Positions 38,497 through 46,829 of a DNA stretch of 64,000 nucleotides are shown one piece after another (the stretch's first letter is position 1; each line of letters starts with the position of its first letter). The position numbers and the translations under genes were made by a program. The notes under the pieces were generated by a model. That model was not told the DNA's origin and did not search any database. It saw only the letters and a program-made list of their open reading frames with translations. The DNA is from Aliishimia sp965656085 (GTDB lineage Bacteria; Pseudomonadota; Alphaproteobacteria; Rhodobacterales; Rhodobacteraceae), in NCBI GenBank assembly GCA_965656085.1, contig CBFHJA010000018.1, positions 1-64,000 on the forward strand. The letters run 5' to 3'.

Positions 38497-40050
38497 ATGG
38501 TAGATGCTGCAAAGAGCGTGCCGCGCCGATCCCGGTCCGGCGGCAGGCGCAAAACGGGGCAGCAGCGTCCCGGCGACGGTCCGGTTCGGAGCTTGCCTGT
38601 CTCGGGGCGGCTGAACCCGCTGAGTGAGCAAGACCTTGCGCGCATTCACGACGCCTCCCTCGACATCCTTGCGCAGATCGGCCTGAGCGAGGCGCCGCAG
38701 GTGATGATCGACGTGATCACCGCGGGCGGGGGCGCCTTGAGTGATGACGGGCGCCTTGTGTTCCCCAAACCGTTGGTCGAACAGGCGCTGGCCGGTATGC
38801 GCCGGAATTTCAGCTTGTTCGGGCGCGGGGGCGAGCATGCGCTTGATCTGACGGGGGCGCGGGTTCACGCCGGATCCGGCGGCGCGTCGCCGAATATCGT
38901 CGACAGCATCAATGGCAGCTACCGACCCGCCACGCTGGCGGATCTCTATGATGCCGCACGGCTTGTCGATACGCTGGACCATATCCACTTCTTCTCGCGC
39001 TCGATGATCGCAGGGGATATGCCGACGCCGCGTGATCTGGACATCAACACGGCCTTTGCCTGCCTCGCGGGCACGCAAAAGCATGTGATCGTCAGCGCAA
39101 GCGAGCCCGGCCATGTGCGCGACATTGCACAGATGTGCTACATGGTCGCTGGCTCCGAGGACGCGTTTCGCGCGCGACCGTTTTTGTCGCTGAACGTCAA
39201 CCACGTGGTTCCCCCGCTGCGGTTCGACAGCGCGGCCTGCGACGTGCTGGCCGAGGCCGTGGCGCTTGGCATTCCGGTCATGGTCAACACGTTCGGGCAG
39301 ATGGGGGCCTCCAGCCCGGTGACGATTGCCGGATGCCTTGCCCAGACCAATGCCGAGACGCTGGCCGGAATGGTGTTTGCATGGTCGCTGGATCCCGAGG
39401 CCCGGGCGGTCTACGGCGCGCGGCCCATGGTGACCGACCTGCGCTCCGGTGGCATGGCGGGCGGCGGCGGAGAGCAGGCGGCGCTGACGGCGGCGGCCTC
39501 GCAGATCGCGCGGTTCTATGACCTGCCGAATTCCACGATTGCCGGGGCCACCGACAGCAAGCTGGTCGATGCGCAATCGGGCTATGAAAAGGCGCTGACG
39601 GTCACGGTCGCCGCGCAGGCGGGGGCCAACATGATCACGCAGGCGGCAGGCACGCAGGCGGGGCTTCTGGCCACGTCGCTGGAGGCGTATGTCGTCGACA
39701 ACGACATGCTGGGGGCGATCTTGCAATCTTGCGGACAGATCGAAGTGAGCGATGCCACCCTGTCGGCCGATATCGTGTCCGATGTGGTGCGCGGAGAGGG
39801 GCACTACCTCGGTCATGCGGACACCTATGCGCGGATGAAGTCGGATTTCACCTATCCCGAGCACGCCGACCGGCAGCCGCCCGATGCATGGCTGGCGCGC
39901 GGCGCGCCGACGATCAATGCCTCTGCGCATAACACGGTCATGAAAACGCTGGCCGCGCATTTTCCCTGCTATATACCGGCCGCGTGCGAGCAGTCCCTAC
40001 GGGAGCGGTTCGACATTCGTCTGCCAAGATCGAGGATGCAGCCAGCATGA
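38497..40050 (+). CDS. Trimethylamine methyltransferase (MttB) superfamily protein, non-pyrrolysine
   Basis: 517 residues. The MttB fold is recognisable from HAGSGGASPNIVDSINGSYRP, then SASEPGHVRDIAQM, GAGLLATSLEAY-type C-terminal stretches and DVVRGEGHYLGH. The frame has no in-frame TAG, so it does not encode pyrrolysine, like the glycine-betaine methyltransferase branch. Such proteins transfer a methyl from a quaternary amine to a corrinoid protein. No corrinoid protein or activase lies in the window. An Arg-rich leader (residues 1-30) precedes the domain. Seven bases separate it from the PanE-like gene. Confidence 0.85.
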   Translation: MVDAAKSVPRRSRSGGRRKTGQQRPGDGPVRSLPVSGRLNPLSEQDLARIHDASLDILAQIGLSEAPQVMIDVITAGGGALSDDGRLVFPKPLVEQALAGMRRNFSLFGRGGEHALDLTGARVHAGSGGASPNIVDSINGSYRPATLADLYDAARLVDTLDHIHFFSRSMIAGDMPTPRDLDINTAFACLAGTQKHVIVSASEPGHVRDIAQMCYMVAGSEDAFRARPFLSLNVNHVVPPLRFDSAACDVLAEAVALGIPVMVNTFGQMGASSPVTIAGCLAQTNAETLAGMVFAWSLDPEARAVYGARPMVTDLRSGGMAGGGGEQAALTAAASQIARFYDLPNSTIAGATDSKLVDAQSGYEKALTVTVAAQAGANMITQAAGTQAGLLATSLEAYVVDNDMLGAILQSCGQIEVSDATLSADIVSDVVRGEGHYLGHADTYARMKSDFTYPEHADRQPPDAWLARGAPTINASAHNTVMKTLAAHFPCYIPAACEQSLRERFDIRLPRSRMQPA

Positions 40051-40057
40051 AGCCAGC

Positions 40058-40993
40058 ATGAAGATTGCCGTGATCGGTGTCGGGGCGATGGGCTCCGTCT
40101 ATGCCGCCTTGCTCGCGGATGCGGGCCACGAGGTCTGGGCCGTCGATACGTGGGAGGCGCATGTCGATGCGATCAACACCACCGGATTGCGGGTTGAGGG
40201 GGCGAGCGGCGACAGGACCGTCACGACCCTGCGCGCAACCACCCGGATGTCGGATGTCGGGCCCTGTGATCTGTGCCTGATCGCAACGAAGGCCTCGGGC
40301 GTGGGCCTCGCGGCGCAGGAGGCGGCCCCGGTGATCGGCGAAGACGCGCTTGTTCTGACGATCCAGAACGGTCTGGGCGCGGCGGAGCGCATCGCGAGAC
40401 ACATGCCGATCGGCAATGTCCTGCTCGGCGTCGCGGACGGGTTCGGCGCGTCGATGAAAGGCCCCGGTCATGCGCATCACAACAGCATGAAACTGATCCG
40501 GATCGGCGAGATCGACGGCGGTCTGACAGATCGTCTGCGGGCATTGGAACAGGTCTGGAAAGGCGCCGGCTTCAACGTCCGGGCCTTCGAGAACATCACC
40601 CAGCTGATCTGGGAGAAATTCCTGTGCAACGTCACGTTCAGTGCGCCCTGCACGGCCTTCGGGGCAACTGTGGGTGAGTTGATGGACAACCCGCAGCATT
40701 GGCAGATAGCACTCGGGGCCATGCAGGAGGCCTATGCCATCGCGCAGGCCAAAGGCATTCGATTGTCCTTTGAAGACCCCATCGCCTATGTGACGGACTT
40801 CGGGGCGGGCATGGCGCAGGCCAGACCGTCCATGCTGCTCGATCACATGGCCGAACGGGTGTCCGAACTGGATGCGATCAACGGCATCGTGCCCGTGATG
40901 GGCCGCGAGGCGGGCATCCCGACCCCGTATAACGACACGCTGACCGCCATTCTCAAGCAGCGCGAAGCCGCATTCGGACGGCTGGACCCATGA
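40058..40993 (+). CDS. Ketopantoate reductase (PanE/ApbA) family protein
   Basis: 311 residues. The N-terminal NADP Rossmann motif is IGVGAMGSVYAALLADAGHEV (part), then IATKASGVG and QNGLGAAE. The C-terminal helical domain has WEKFLCNVTFSAPCTAFG with the family Lys and Asn. The genuine enzyme makes pantoate, but this copy is tied to a catabolic cassette and more likely reduces or oxidises another 2-oxo/hydroxy acid. Its stop overlaps the FAH-family ATG by four bases. Confidence 0.88.
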   Translation: MKIAVIGVGAMGSVYAALLADAGHEVWAVDTWEAHVDAINTTGLRVEGASGDRTVTTLRATTRMSDVGPCDLCLIATKASGVGLAAQEAAPVIGEDALVLTIQNGLGAAERIARHMPIGNVLLGVADGFGASMKGPGHAHHNSMKLIRIGEIDGGLTDRLRALEQVWKGAGFNVRAFENITQLIWEKFLCNVTFSAPCTAFGATVGELMDNPQHWQIALGAMQEAYAIAQAKGIRLSFEDPIAYVTDFGAGMAQARPSMLLDHMAERVSELDAINGIVPVMGREAGIPTPYNDTLTAILKQREAAFGRLDP

Positions 40994-41865
40994 ATATCGG
41001 CTCGTTCCTCCATGACGGCCGCGCGCAATATGGCGTGTTTGCGCAGGATGGCGTGCGCCCGGCCAGCGCCGGCCTGCACGCGCGCTACGGGACCTTGCGA
41101 GACCTGCTCGATGCCGGGCAGGTTGATCTGTTGCGCGACGTGTCGACCCTGTCGGACCCGGTCCCCCTGTCCGACGTCACTTTTCTCCAGCCTATCCCCA
41201 ACCCGCGCAAGATCATCTGCGTTGGCCTGAACTACCCCAAACCCTATCCGGTCGACGGGCCCGCGCCTCCATCACCCGAGAACATCATCCTGTTCGGCAA
41301 GGAGCGCGACACGCTTGTCCCGCACCGGGCCGCCCTCGAAAGGCCCATGGGCGCGCCCTCCGAGAGCTTCGACTATGAAGGCGAGATCGCGGCGGTCATC
41401 GGCAAGCCCGCGCGGAATGTCTCGGAACAGGACGCTCTCGGCCACGTTCTGGGCTATTCCATGTTCAACGACGGCTCCGTGCGCGCGTGGCAGAAGCACT
41501 CCATCTATGCCGGTAAGAACTTTGCCAACTCCGGCGCATGGGGGCCGTGGATCACAACGGCAGATGCGCTTGCGCCCGTTGAAGACCTGCACCTGACCGT
41601 GGCGCTGAATGGCTATATCGTGCAATCCGCCTTCGGACGAGAGATGATATTCTCGACAGCCGCGCAGATCGCTTATGCGTCCACGCTGTTCTGCCTGCAG
41701 CCGGGCGACGTGATTGCCACCGGCTCACCGGACGGAACCGGCGGCAGCAGAGTGCCCAAACGCTTCCTTCTGCCCGGCGATCACCTGTCGATCTCGGTGA
41801 CTGGGATTGGATCGCTGGAAAACACGGTTGCCGACCGCCCGGGCACCCCGGCGCCTCACAAGTAG
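40990..41865 (+). CDS. Fumarylacetoacetate hydrolase family protein
   Basis: 291 residues. The FAH core is evident: IICVGLNYPKPY, PENIILFGKERDT, the metal-binding FDYEGEIAAVIGK, GYSMFNDGSVRAWQKHS and the closing PGDVIATGSPDGTGG. Members hydrolyse C-C bonds of acylpyruvates or decarboxylate/hydrate 2-oxo acids with Mg. The K/N-lined site residues of the family appear intact. Third gene of the MttB-like cassette; its end overlaps the convergent metallophosphoesterase by 10 bases. Confidence 0.92.
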   Translation: MNIGSFLHDGRAQYGVFAQDGVRPASAGLHARYGTLRDLLDAGQVDLLRDVSTLSDPVPLSDVTFLQPIPNPRKIICVGLNYPKPYPVDGPAPPSPENIILFGKERDTLVPHRAALERPMGAPSESFDYEGEIAAVIGKPARNVSEQDALGHVLGYSMFNDGSVRAWQKHSIYAGKNFANSGAWGPWITTADALAPVEDLHLTVALNGYIVQSAFGREMIFSTAAQIAYASTLFCLQPGDVIATGSPDGTGGSRVPKRFLLPGDHLSISVTGIGSLENTVADRPGTPAPHK

Positions 41866-42638
41866 AACGCCTCGGAGCGGTTCGTGAACTCGTGCATATG
41901 CACGACAACCTCGTGCTCGCGCAACAACACGACCCCATAGGCCGGGGGCTCGAAATTGCCCGTTATGCGATCCGCCGCGCCGGCGAGGTCCAAAGCCACC
42001 TGATGGTTCAGACCGCGCATGCACGAATAGCTGATGCCGCGCCAATTGCCGAAAATCGCGCGATGCACATGGCCGAAGAACAGGTGCCGGATCCGGGTCT
42101 TGTGCGGGGCGATGACGGCGTGGAAGGCCTGCGCATCGTACATCCTGATCCGGTCCATCGCCGCGATGCCGATGTCGAAGGGCGGATGGTGCATGAACAC
42201 GAAGACAGGACCGTCGCTGCTCTCCAGCGCGCGCGTCAGCCAATCCTGCCGGGCGGGGCAATAGGCCCCCGCATGGGTCTTCGGGTCCTTGGTGTCGAGC
42301 AACAGAAACTGCCCGAACGGGGTGTCGAGGCGGTATTGCACGAAGCCATGCGCGTCACGCGGGGTCTCGGGGAAGGCCGCGGCAAAGGCGTGCGTGTCGT
42401 CGTGATTGCCCACCATCAGATGCACCGGCATGGTCAGCTGCGAGATCACCTCGGAGAACCGCGCATAGGCCGCCGCATCGCCCCAATGCGTCATATCTCC
42501 GGTCAGGACCACGAAGGCGGCATCGCCGTGCTCGGTGTTGATCGAGCGCACTGCAGCTCGCAGCCGCGCGGCCGGGTCCTGCCCGTAGAGCAGCCCGGAG
42601 CCGGTCACATGGGTGTCTGTCAGGTGGATGAATTTCAT
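41856..42638 (-). CDS. Metallophosphoesterase, CpdA/GpdQ type (first of pair)
   Basis: 260 residues. Dinuclear metal motifs in order: HLTDTHV, LTGDMTHWG, VGNHDD, FMHHPPF and FGHVHR. This Icc-like class includes cAMP phosphodiesterase and glycerophosphodiesterase GpdQ. It follows its paralogue by seven bases at the end of a Ugp-type transporter operon, which favours a phosphodiester substrate linked to uptake. No signal peptide, so cytoplasmic. ATG 42638 starts the domain directly; the frame upstream lies in the neighbour gene. Confidence 0.88.
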   Translation of the reverse strand: MKFIHLTDTHVTGSGLLYGQDPAARLRAAVRSINTEHGDAAFVVLTGDMTHWGDAAAYARFSEVISQLTMPVHLMVGNHDDTHAFAAAFPETPRDAHGFVQYRLDTPFGQFLLLDTKDPKTHAGAYCPARQDWLTRALESSDGPVFVFMHHPPFDIGIAAMDRIRMYDAQAFHAVIAPHKTRIRHLFFGHVHRAIFGNWRGISYSCMRGLNHQVALDLAGAADRITGNFEPPAYGVVLLREHEVVVHMHEFTNRSEAFYL

Positions 42639-42645
42639 GCGGCGC

Positions 42646-43473
42646 TCACTCGGCGGCCAGCGGCTTGGCCCAATCGTCCCAGTTGGTGCCGTGGCTGAAC
42701 ACCGGCCCGTCCCATGTGAAGGGGATGTCGTGGATGATGGTGCCTGCGTCATTGGCCAGAATCACCGCGTAGGACGGGGCCATCGGCGCGCCCAGCAACA
42801 GGTCTGTTTCGGACAGGTCGGGCAGGCTTTGGTTGCCGGTGGAGCGCGCGGAGGCGAAGGGAACGCCGCACCATGTGCCGTGCACGGGCGCGTGGACATG
42901 ACCGAAATGGATGTAGTCGATGCGGTCGCGATGGGCGGTCACGAGGTCGGCGAAGGGGCCGCGGTCGGCAGGGGCGAGCGCGATCTTGTCTTCGGCGGGC
43001 AGGTCCAGTGGCATGGCGTTGTGATGCATGAAGATCCGCGCGCGGGCGCAGGCGGCCAACTCTCCTGACAGCCAGTCACGCCGCGCGGCGCAGAAATGTC
43101 CGGCATGGGTGCGCGGCGCGGTGGTGTCGAGATAGATCAGCCGTGTGCCGCCGACCGTTTCGGCGTGGTTGATGAAGCCGGAGGGGTCGGTGGGATGGTC
43201 CGGAAAGGCGGTCAGGAAGGCGGCGCGGTCGTCATGGTTGCCGATGAGCAAACGCACCGGGCAGGGCAGATCGGTCAAGGCGCTGCGCAGGGCGGCATAG
43301 GCCGGGGCTTCGGCCCAATGGGTGAGATCGCCGGTGATGATGATCCGGTCCGCGTCGCTGTGGTGGCGCCGGACGTCTTCGAGGGCCTGCGCAAGGCGCC
43401 GATGCGGATCGAGACCGCCCATGCGTTCGCCGGGGATCGTCAGGTGGATGTCGGAAATCTGGACAAGTTTCAT
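42646..43473 (-). CDS. Metallophosphoesterase, CpdA/GpdQ type (second of pair)
   Basis: 275 residues, paralogous to the next gene downstream. Motifs: QISDIHL, ITGDLTHWAEA, IGNHDD, FMHHNAMPL and FGHVHAP. The HHNAMPL loop lacks the extra PF seen in its partner, suggesting different substrate fit. It lies 62 bases after the binding-protein gene. Start ATG 43473 (MKLVQISDIH). Confidence 0.88.
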   Translation of the reverse strand: MKLVQISDIHLTIPGERMGGLDPHRRLAQALEDVRRHHSDADRIIITGDLTHWAEAPAYAALRSALTDLPCPVRLLIGNHDDRAAFLTAFPDHPTDPSGFINHAETVGGTRLIYLDTTAPRTHAGHFCAARRDWLSGELAACARARIFMHHNAMPLDLPAEDKIALAPADRGPFADLVTAHRDRIDYIHFGHVHAPVHGTWCGVPFASARSTGNQSLPDLSETDLLLGAPMAPSYAVILANDAGTIIHDIPFTWDGPVFSHGTNWDDWAKPLAAE

Positions 43474-43535
43474 GCGCACAACCTTTTCTCGCAAGAAAAG
43501 GCCGGTCGCCGCGATCCCGGCGACCGGCCCATCGC

Positions 43536-44783
43536 TCAGCCGTTGGGAAGCAGGTCGGCGACTTCCTCGACCAGTTCTTGCTGAAGCTCTTTCATGTCGG
43601 TGGCGTCGCCGGTGACGATCCGCTCGATCCCGTCATAGATCACCTGCGTGATGGCCAGCCCGTTGTCGCCCGGATAGGCGAGCCAGTCGCGCAGCAGCGG
43701 CAGTTGGTCCACGGCGGTCTGCTTGTTGGGGTTCTGCTCGTAGAAATCCGCGAGAATGATCTCGTTGGCGGCCCGGTTGGGGGGCATGTAGCCGGTGGTC
43801 TTGGCCACTTCGGCGGCGCCCTCGCCGGAGGTGATGTATTTCAGCCAGGTCCAGGCCGCGTCGCGCACCTTGGGATCGTCCGAGGTCGATGTGAGCATGG
43901 CCGCGTTGCCACCGGCCGGCAGCCCCTTCGGCGTGCCGTCAAGACCCGGGAAGGGGCCTGTCACCAACTCGAAGTCACCTTGCGAGCGTTCGACCGCGCC
44001 GAGGGCGGAGGTGGACCAGAACATCATGCCGATATCGCCTGCCGAGAACGAGGACAGGGCGGCTTTCCATTCGAGGTTCTGCATCTCGCATTCGGTGAAG
44101 ATCTCCTGCATCTGTTCGAGCGCAACGAGGGTTTCGGGGCTGTCGAGCGTGACCTGCCCGTTCTCGACGATGGGCTTGTCCTGACTCCAGAGCAGGGCTT
44201 GCATGAACCAGTTGCCGGTGATGTTCCAACCCCAGAAGATCGGGTTGTCGACGCCGTTGGCCTTCATGCTCTTGCAGGCGGCGATCACGTCGTCCCATGT
44301 TTTCGGAAGCTCTTCGATGCCGCCGGCGCGCAGGATGTCCATGTTGTAATAGCCAACCGGCAGCGAGATGGAGAAGGGCAGGCCGTAGACGGTGTCGTCA
44401 AAGGTCGACAGCGCCAGCATGGCTTCGTGATAGCCGTTTTTCTCGAAATCGGACTCGGCGGAGATGAACGGCTCCAGCGATTGCGCGATGCCCTTTTCGA
44501 TCAGCGGGGCCTGACGGTTGAGACCCTGCATCGTGACATCCGGCAGATTGCCGGCCACGGCCTCGCGCAGCACCGTGTTCGTGGCGTCCTCATAGGATTC
44601 GTAGGTGGCGCGGAACTTCACGTCGATGTTGGGATGCGCTTTCTTGAAGGCGGGCATCATCGCCTCATAGGTCACGTCGAACAGGTGGCTGTAGGGATAG
44701 GCGAACTCGATGGTCACCGTGTCCTCGGCAAGAACGGCGCTGGCGGACAGGGCCAGAACCATTGCGCTTGTGGTCAGTTTCAT
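43536..44783 (-). CDS. ABC transporter substrate-binding protein, SBP family 1 (UgpB-like)
   Basis: 415 residues with signal peptide MKLTTSAMVLALSASAVLA. The mature start TIEFAYPYSHLFDVTYEAMM, then NLPDVTMQGLNRQAPLIEKG and the C-terminal AGEGAAEVAKTTGYMPPN-like segment resemble glycerol-3-phosphate and sugar binders. The ligand is unproven; the two phosphodiesterases downstream favour a glycerophosphodiester or glycerol phosphate. TGGAG precedes the ATG. The gene is preceded by a strongly structured 120-bp spacer. Confidence 0.92.
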   Translation of the reverse strand: MKLTTSAMVLALSASAVLAEDTVTIEFAYPYSHLFDVTYEAMMPAFKKAHPNIDVKFRATYESYEDATNTVLREAVAGNLPDVTMQGLNRQAPLIEKGIAQSLEPFISAESDFEKNGYHEAMLALSTFDDTVYGLPFSISLPVGYYNMDILRAGGIEELPKTWDDVIAACKSMKANGVDNPIFWGWNITGNWFMQALLWSQDKPIVENGQVTLDSPETLVALEQMQEIFTECEMQNLEWKAALSSFSAGDIGMMFWSTSALGAVERSQGDFELVTGPFPGLDGTPKGLPAGGNAAMLTSTSDDPKVRDAAWTWLKYITSGEGAAEVAKTTGYMPPNRAANEIILADFYEQNPNKQTAVDQLPLLRDWLAYPGDNGLAITQVIYDGIERIVTGDATDMKELQQELVEEVADLLPNG

Positions 44784-44802
44784 GGCATTTACTCCAGTTG
44801 TC

Positions 44803-44905
44803 GGGGCTGGCGGTTTGGCGATTGGCAGCCCCCGATGCATGTCCCCTTTCGGGGGGTGATTGCCCCGGTGCGGGGCTATGGGCAGGGCGGGAGCGATCCC
44901 GCCCT
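44803..44905 (-). other. Array of four hairpins in the permease-SBP spacer
   Basis: In plus coordinates: GGGGCTG (44803-44809)/CAGCCCC (44826-44832); CCCC-TTTC-GGGG (44843-44854); GCCCCG-GTG-CGGGGC (44862-44876); and AGGGCGGGA-GCGA-TCCCGCCCT (44884-44905), the last overlapping the permease stop. No U-tract follows, so mRNA stabilisation and raised SBP expression is more likely than termination. Confidence 0.65.
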
Positions 44906-45866
44906 ACTTCATTCCGGACAATGTGATCCCCTCGATGAAGCGGCGTTGCGCGATCAGGAAGGCGACGATCAGCGGTGTGACGATGACGGTGGCGGTGGCC
45001 ATCATCGGGCCGAAGAAGGACCCGTCGCCATCGCCCTTGAACTCGCGCAGGCCGAGCGGCGGCGTGAACAGGTCGCGGTTGCCGGTGATCACGATGCGGG
45101 GCCAGAAATAGTCGTTCCAATGGGCCACGATGCTGAAGATCGCAAAGGCCAGCAGGGCAGGGATCGCGGTGGGCAGCATCACGCGCCATACGATGGCGAA
45201 CTCGCTCATCCCGTCCATGCGCGCGGCATCGATCAGATCGTCGGGCACGGTCATGAAGAATTGCCGCATCAGGAAAATGCCGAAGACCGAAATGGTCCAC
45301 GGCACGACCAGCGCGGCGTAGGTATTGGTCAGACCGAGTTTGGCCAGCATGATATAGAGCGGCAGCGCGATGGCATGGACCGGGATCAGCAGGCAGAACA
45401 GGACCAGCCCGAAGACTGCCTCACGCCCCCAGAATTTCAGCTTTGCAAGGGCATAGGCGGCGGGCAGGGCGACGACGATCTGGATCGCGAAGATCGAGAC
45501 GGTGACAATGACGCCGTTGAGCAGATAGCGGATCAAGGGCGCTTCGGTGAAGGCCTTGGTGTAGTTGAACACCACCGGGCGCATGGAGCAGGCCGCCTCG
45601 GTCTCGGCCAGAAGCGCGGCCTGAACGCCGGCGTCGTCCTCGCCGGGAAACCGCGCGCGGGCGGCCTCGATATCGGCCCGGTCGGGCTGGCGCAGCGCGA
45701 CACAGCGCGGGTCGATCATCATTTCCTGCCGCCCGAAAAAGCCGCCTTCGCCCCGGTCGATCTCGCCCGGGCTTTTGAACGAATAGCTGACCATCATGTA
45801 GAACGGCGCCAACACGATGAGCGCGCCGAGGATCAGCACCAGATGCTTCCACCAGTCCCGCGTCAT
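44904..45866 (-). CDS. ABC transporter permease (UgpE/MalG-like)
   Basis: 320 residues with six membrane segments predicted by eye. An unusually long periplasmic insert (about 35-95) follows the first segment and contains two Cys. The EAA loop is DAARMDGMSEFAIVWRVMLP. The ATG at 45866 overlaps the partner permease stop by four bases. The longer frame reaching 46430 is a shadow of that partner. Confidence 0.93.
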   Translation of the reverse strand: MTRDWWKHLVLILGALIVLAPFYMMVSYSFKSPGEIDRGEGGFFGRQEMMIDPRCVALRQPDRADIEAARARFPGEDDAGVQAALLAETEAACSMRPVVFNYTKAFTEAPLIRYLLNGVIVTVSIFAIQIVVALPAAYALAKLKFWGREAVFGLVLFCLLIPVHAIALPLYIMLAKLGLTNTYAALVVPWTISVFGIFLMRQFFMTVPDDLIDAARMDGMSEFAIVWRVMLPTAIPALLAFAIFSIVAHWNDYFWPRIVITGNRDLFTPPLGLREFKGDGDGSFFGPMMATATVIVTPLIVAFLIAQRRFIEGITLSGMK

Positions 45867-46828
45867 CCGTAATGCACCTTGCGCTCGACCAGCCAGCGCT
45901 GGATCACGGTCAGGACCATCACGAAGACCAGAAACAGCATGGTGATGGCCGATCCGATCCCGATCAGGTTCTGCTGCACGCCCTTCTCGAAGATCGCGAA
46001 CATCATCACATAGGCGGATTTGTTCGGCCCGCCGCCCTGCGGCCAGAAGGCCTCTATCGTGTCGAAGACCTGAAAGGCCCGGATGCAGGAAATGGTCACG
46101 ACGAAGACGGTGGTCGGGCCCAGAGCGGGCCATGTCACCAGCCAGAACCGCGCCCATGCCGATTTCGCCCCGTCCATTTCGGCGGCGTGGTAGAGGTCCC
46201 GATGCACCGAGGTCAAACCGGCGAGATAGAGCACCATGTTGAAGCCGAAGCCCTGCCAGATGCCGATGAAGCAGACGACCCAGATGGCGTAATCGCGATC
46301 TCCGAGCCAAAGCGGGAAGCTGCTCGCGCAGCCGTTGGCAAAGAACGGCAGGGCCTCGGCCCACGTCCCGCAGGCCATGGCCAACGTGCGGTTCACCATG
46401 CCGATGGTCGGGTGCAGCATGAACTCCCACGCGATGGCCATGGCCAGAAGCGTTGCCATCACCGGCAGGAAGTAGATTGTCTTGTAGAGGTCTCCGATCC
46501 GCCCCAGAGAATGCACCAGCAGCGCGGCGCCCAGTCCAAGACCGACGGAGATCGGCACGACCGTCACCACGTAGGTGAAGGTCGCGACGAACATCTTCTC
46601 ATAGGTCGAGCGGGTAAAGAGCCGCTCATAGTTCTGCGTGCCGACCCAGTCGAAGCCGGAATTGCCCAGCGAATAGTTGCTGAACGAGAGCACCGCGGCC
46701 ACGATCACGGGCACCAGCAGGATGAGAAACATCAACGCCAGCGCGGGCGCGGTCAGCCCCCATGCGGTGCGGGCTTGCCGGTTCTCCGGTTTGGCGGGCG
46801 TGCCCGTGACTTGCGTGATCACCGCCAT
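45863..46828 (-). CDS. ABC transporter permease (UgpA/MalF-like)
   Basis: 321 residues with about six membrane segments. The N-terminal helix TAWGLTAPALALMFLILLVP, the YFLPVMATLLAMAIAW segment and the EAA loop HAAEMDGAKSAWARFWLVTWP are characteristic. A loop near 190-215 carries two Cys and many aromatics. The ATG at 46828 is one base after the ATPase stop. The frame extending to 46999 is antisense-like shadow within the ATPase gene. Confidence 0.93.
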   Translation of the reverse strand: MAVITQVTGTPAKPENRQARTAWGLTAPALALMFLILLVPVIVAAVLSFSNYSLGNSGFDWVGTQNYERLFTRSTYEKMFVATFTYVVTVVPISVGLGLGAALLVHSLGRIGDLYKTIYFLPVMATLLAMAIAWEFMLHPTIGMVNRTLAMACGTWAEALPFFANGCASSFPLWLGDRDYAIWVVCFIGIWQGFGFNMVLYLAGLTSVHRDLYHAAEMDGAKSAWARFWLVTWPALGPTTVFVVTISCIRAFQVFDTIEAFWPQGGGPNKSAYVMMFAIFEKGVQQNLIGIGSAITMLFLVFVMVLTVIQRWLVERKVHYG

Positions 46829-46829
46829 C

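Noticed and set aside
38497..40050. Pyrrolysine-containing trimethylamine methyltransferase
   Set aside because: The frame is open throughout with no in-frame TAG, so it belongs to the non-pyrrolysine branch.
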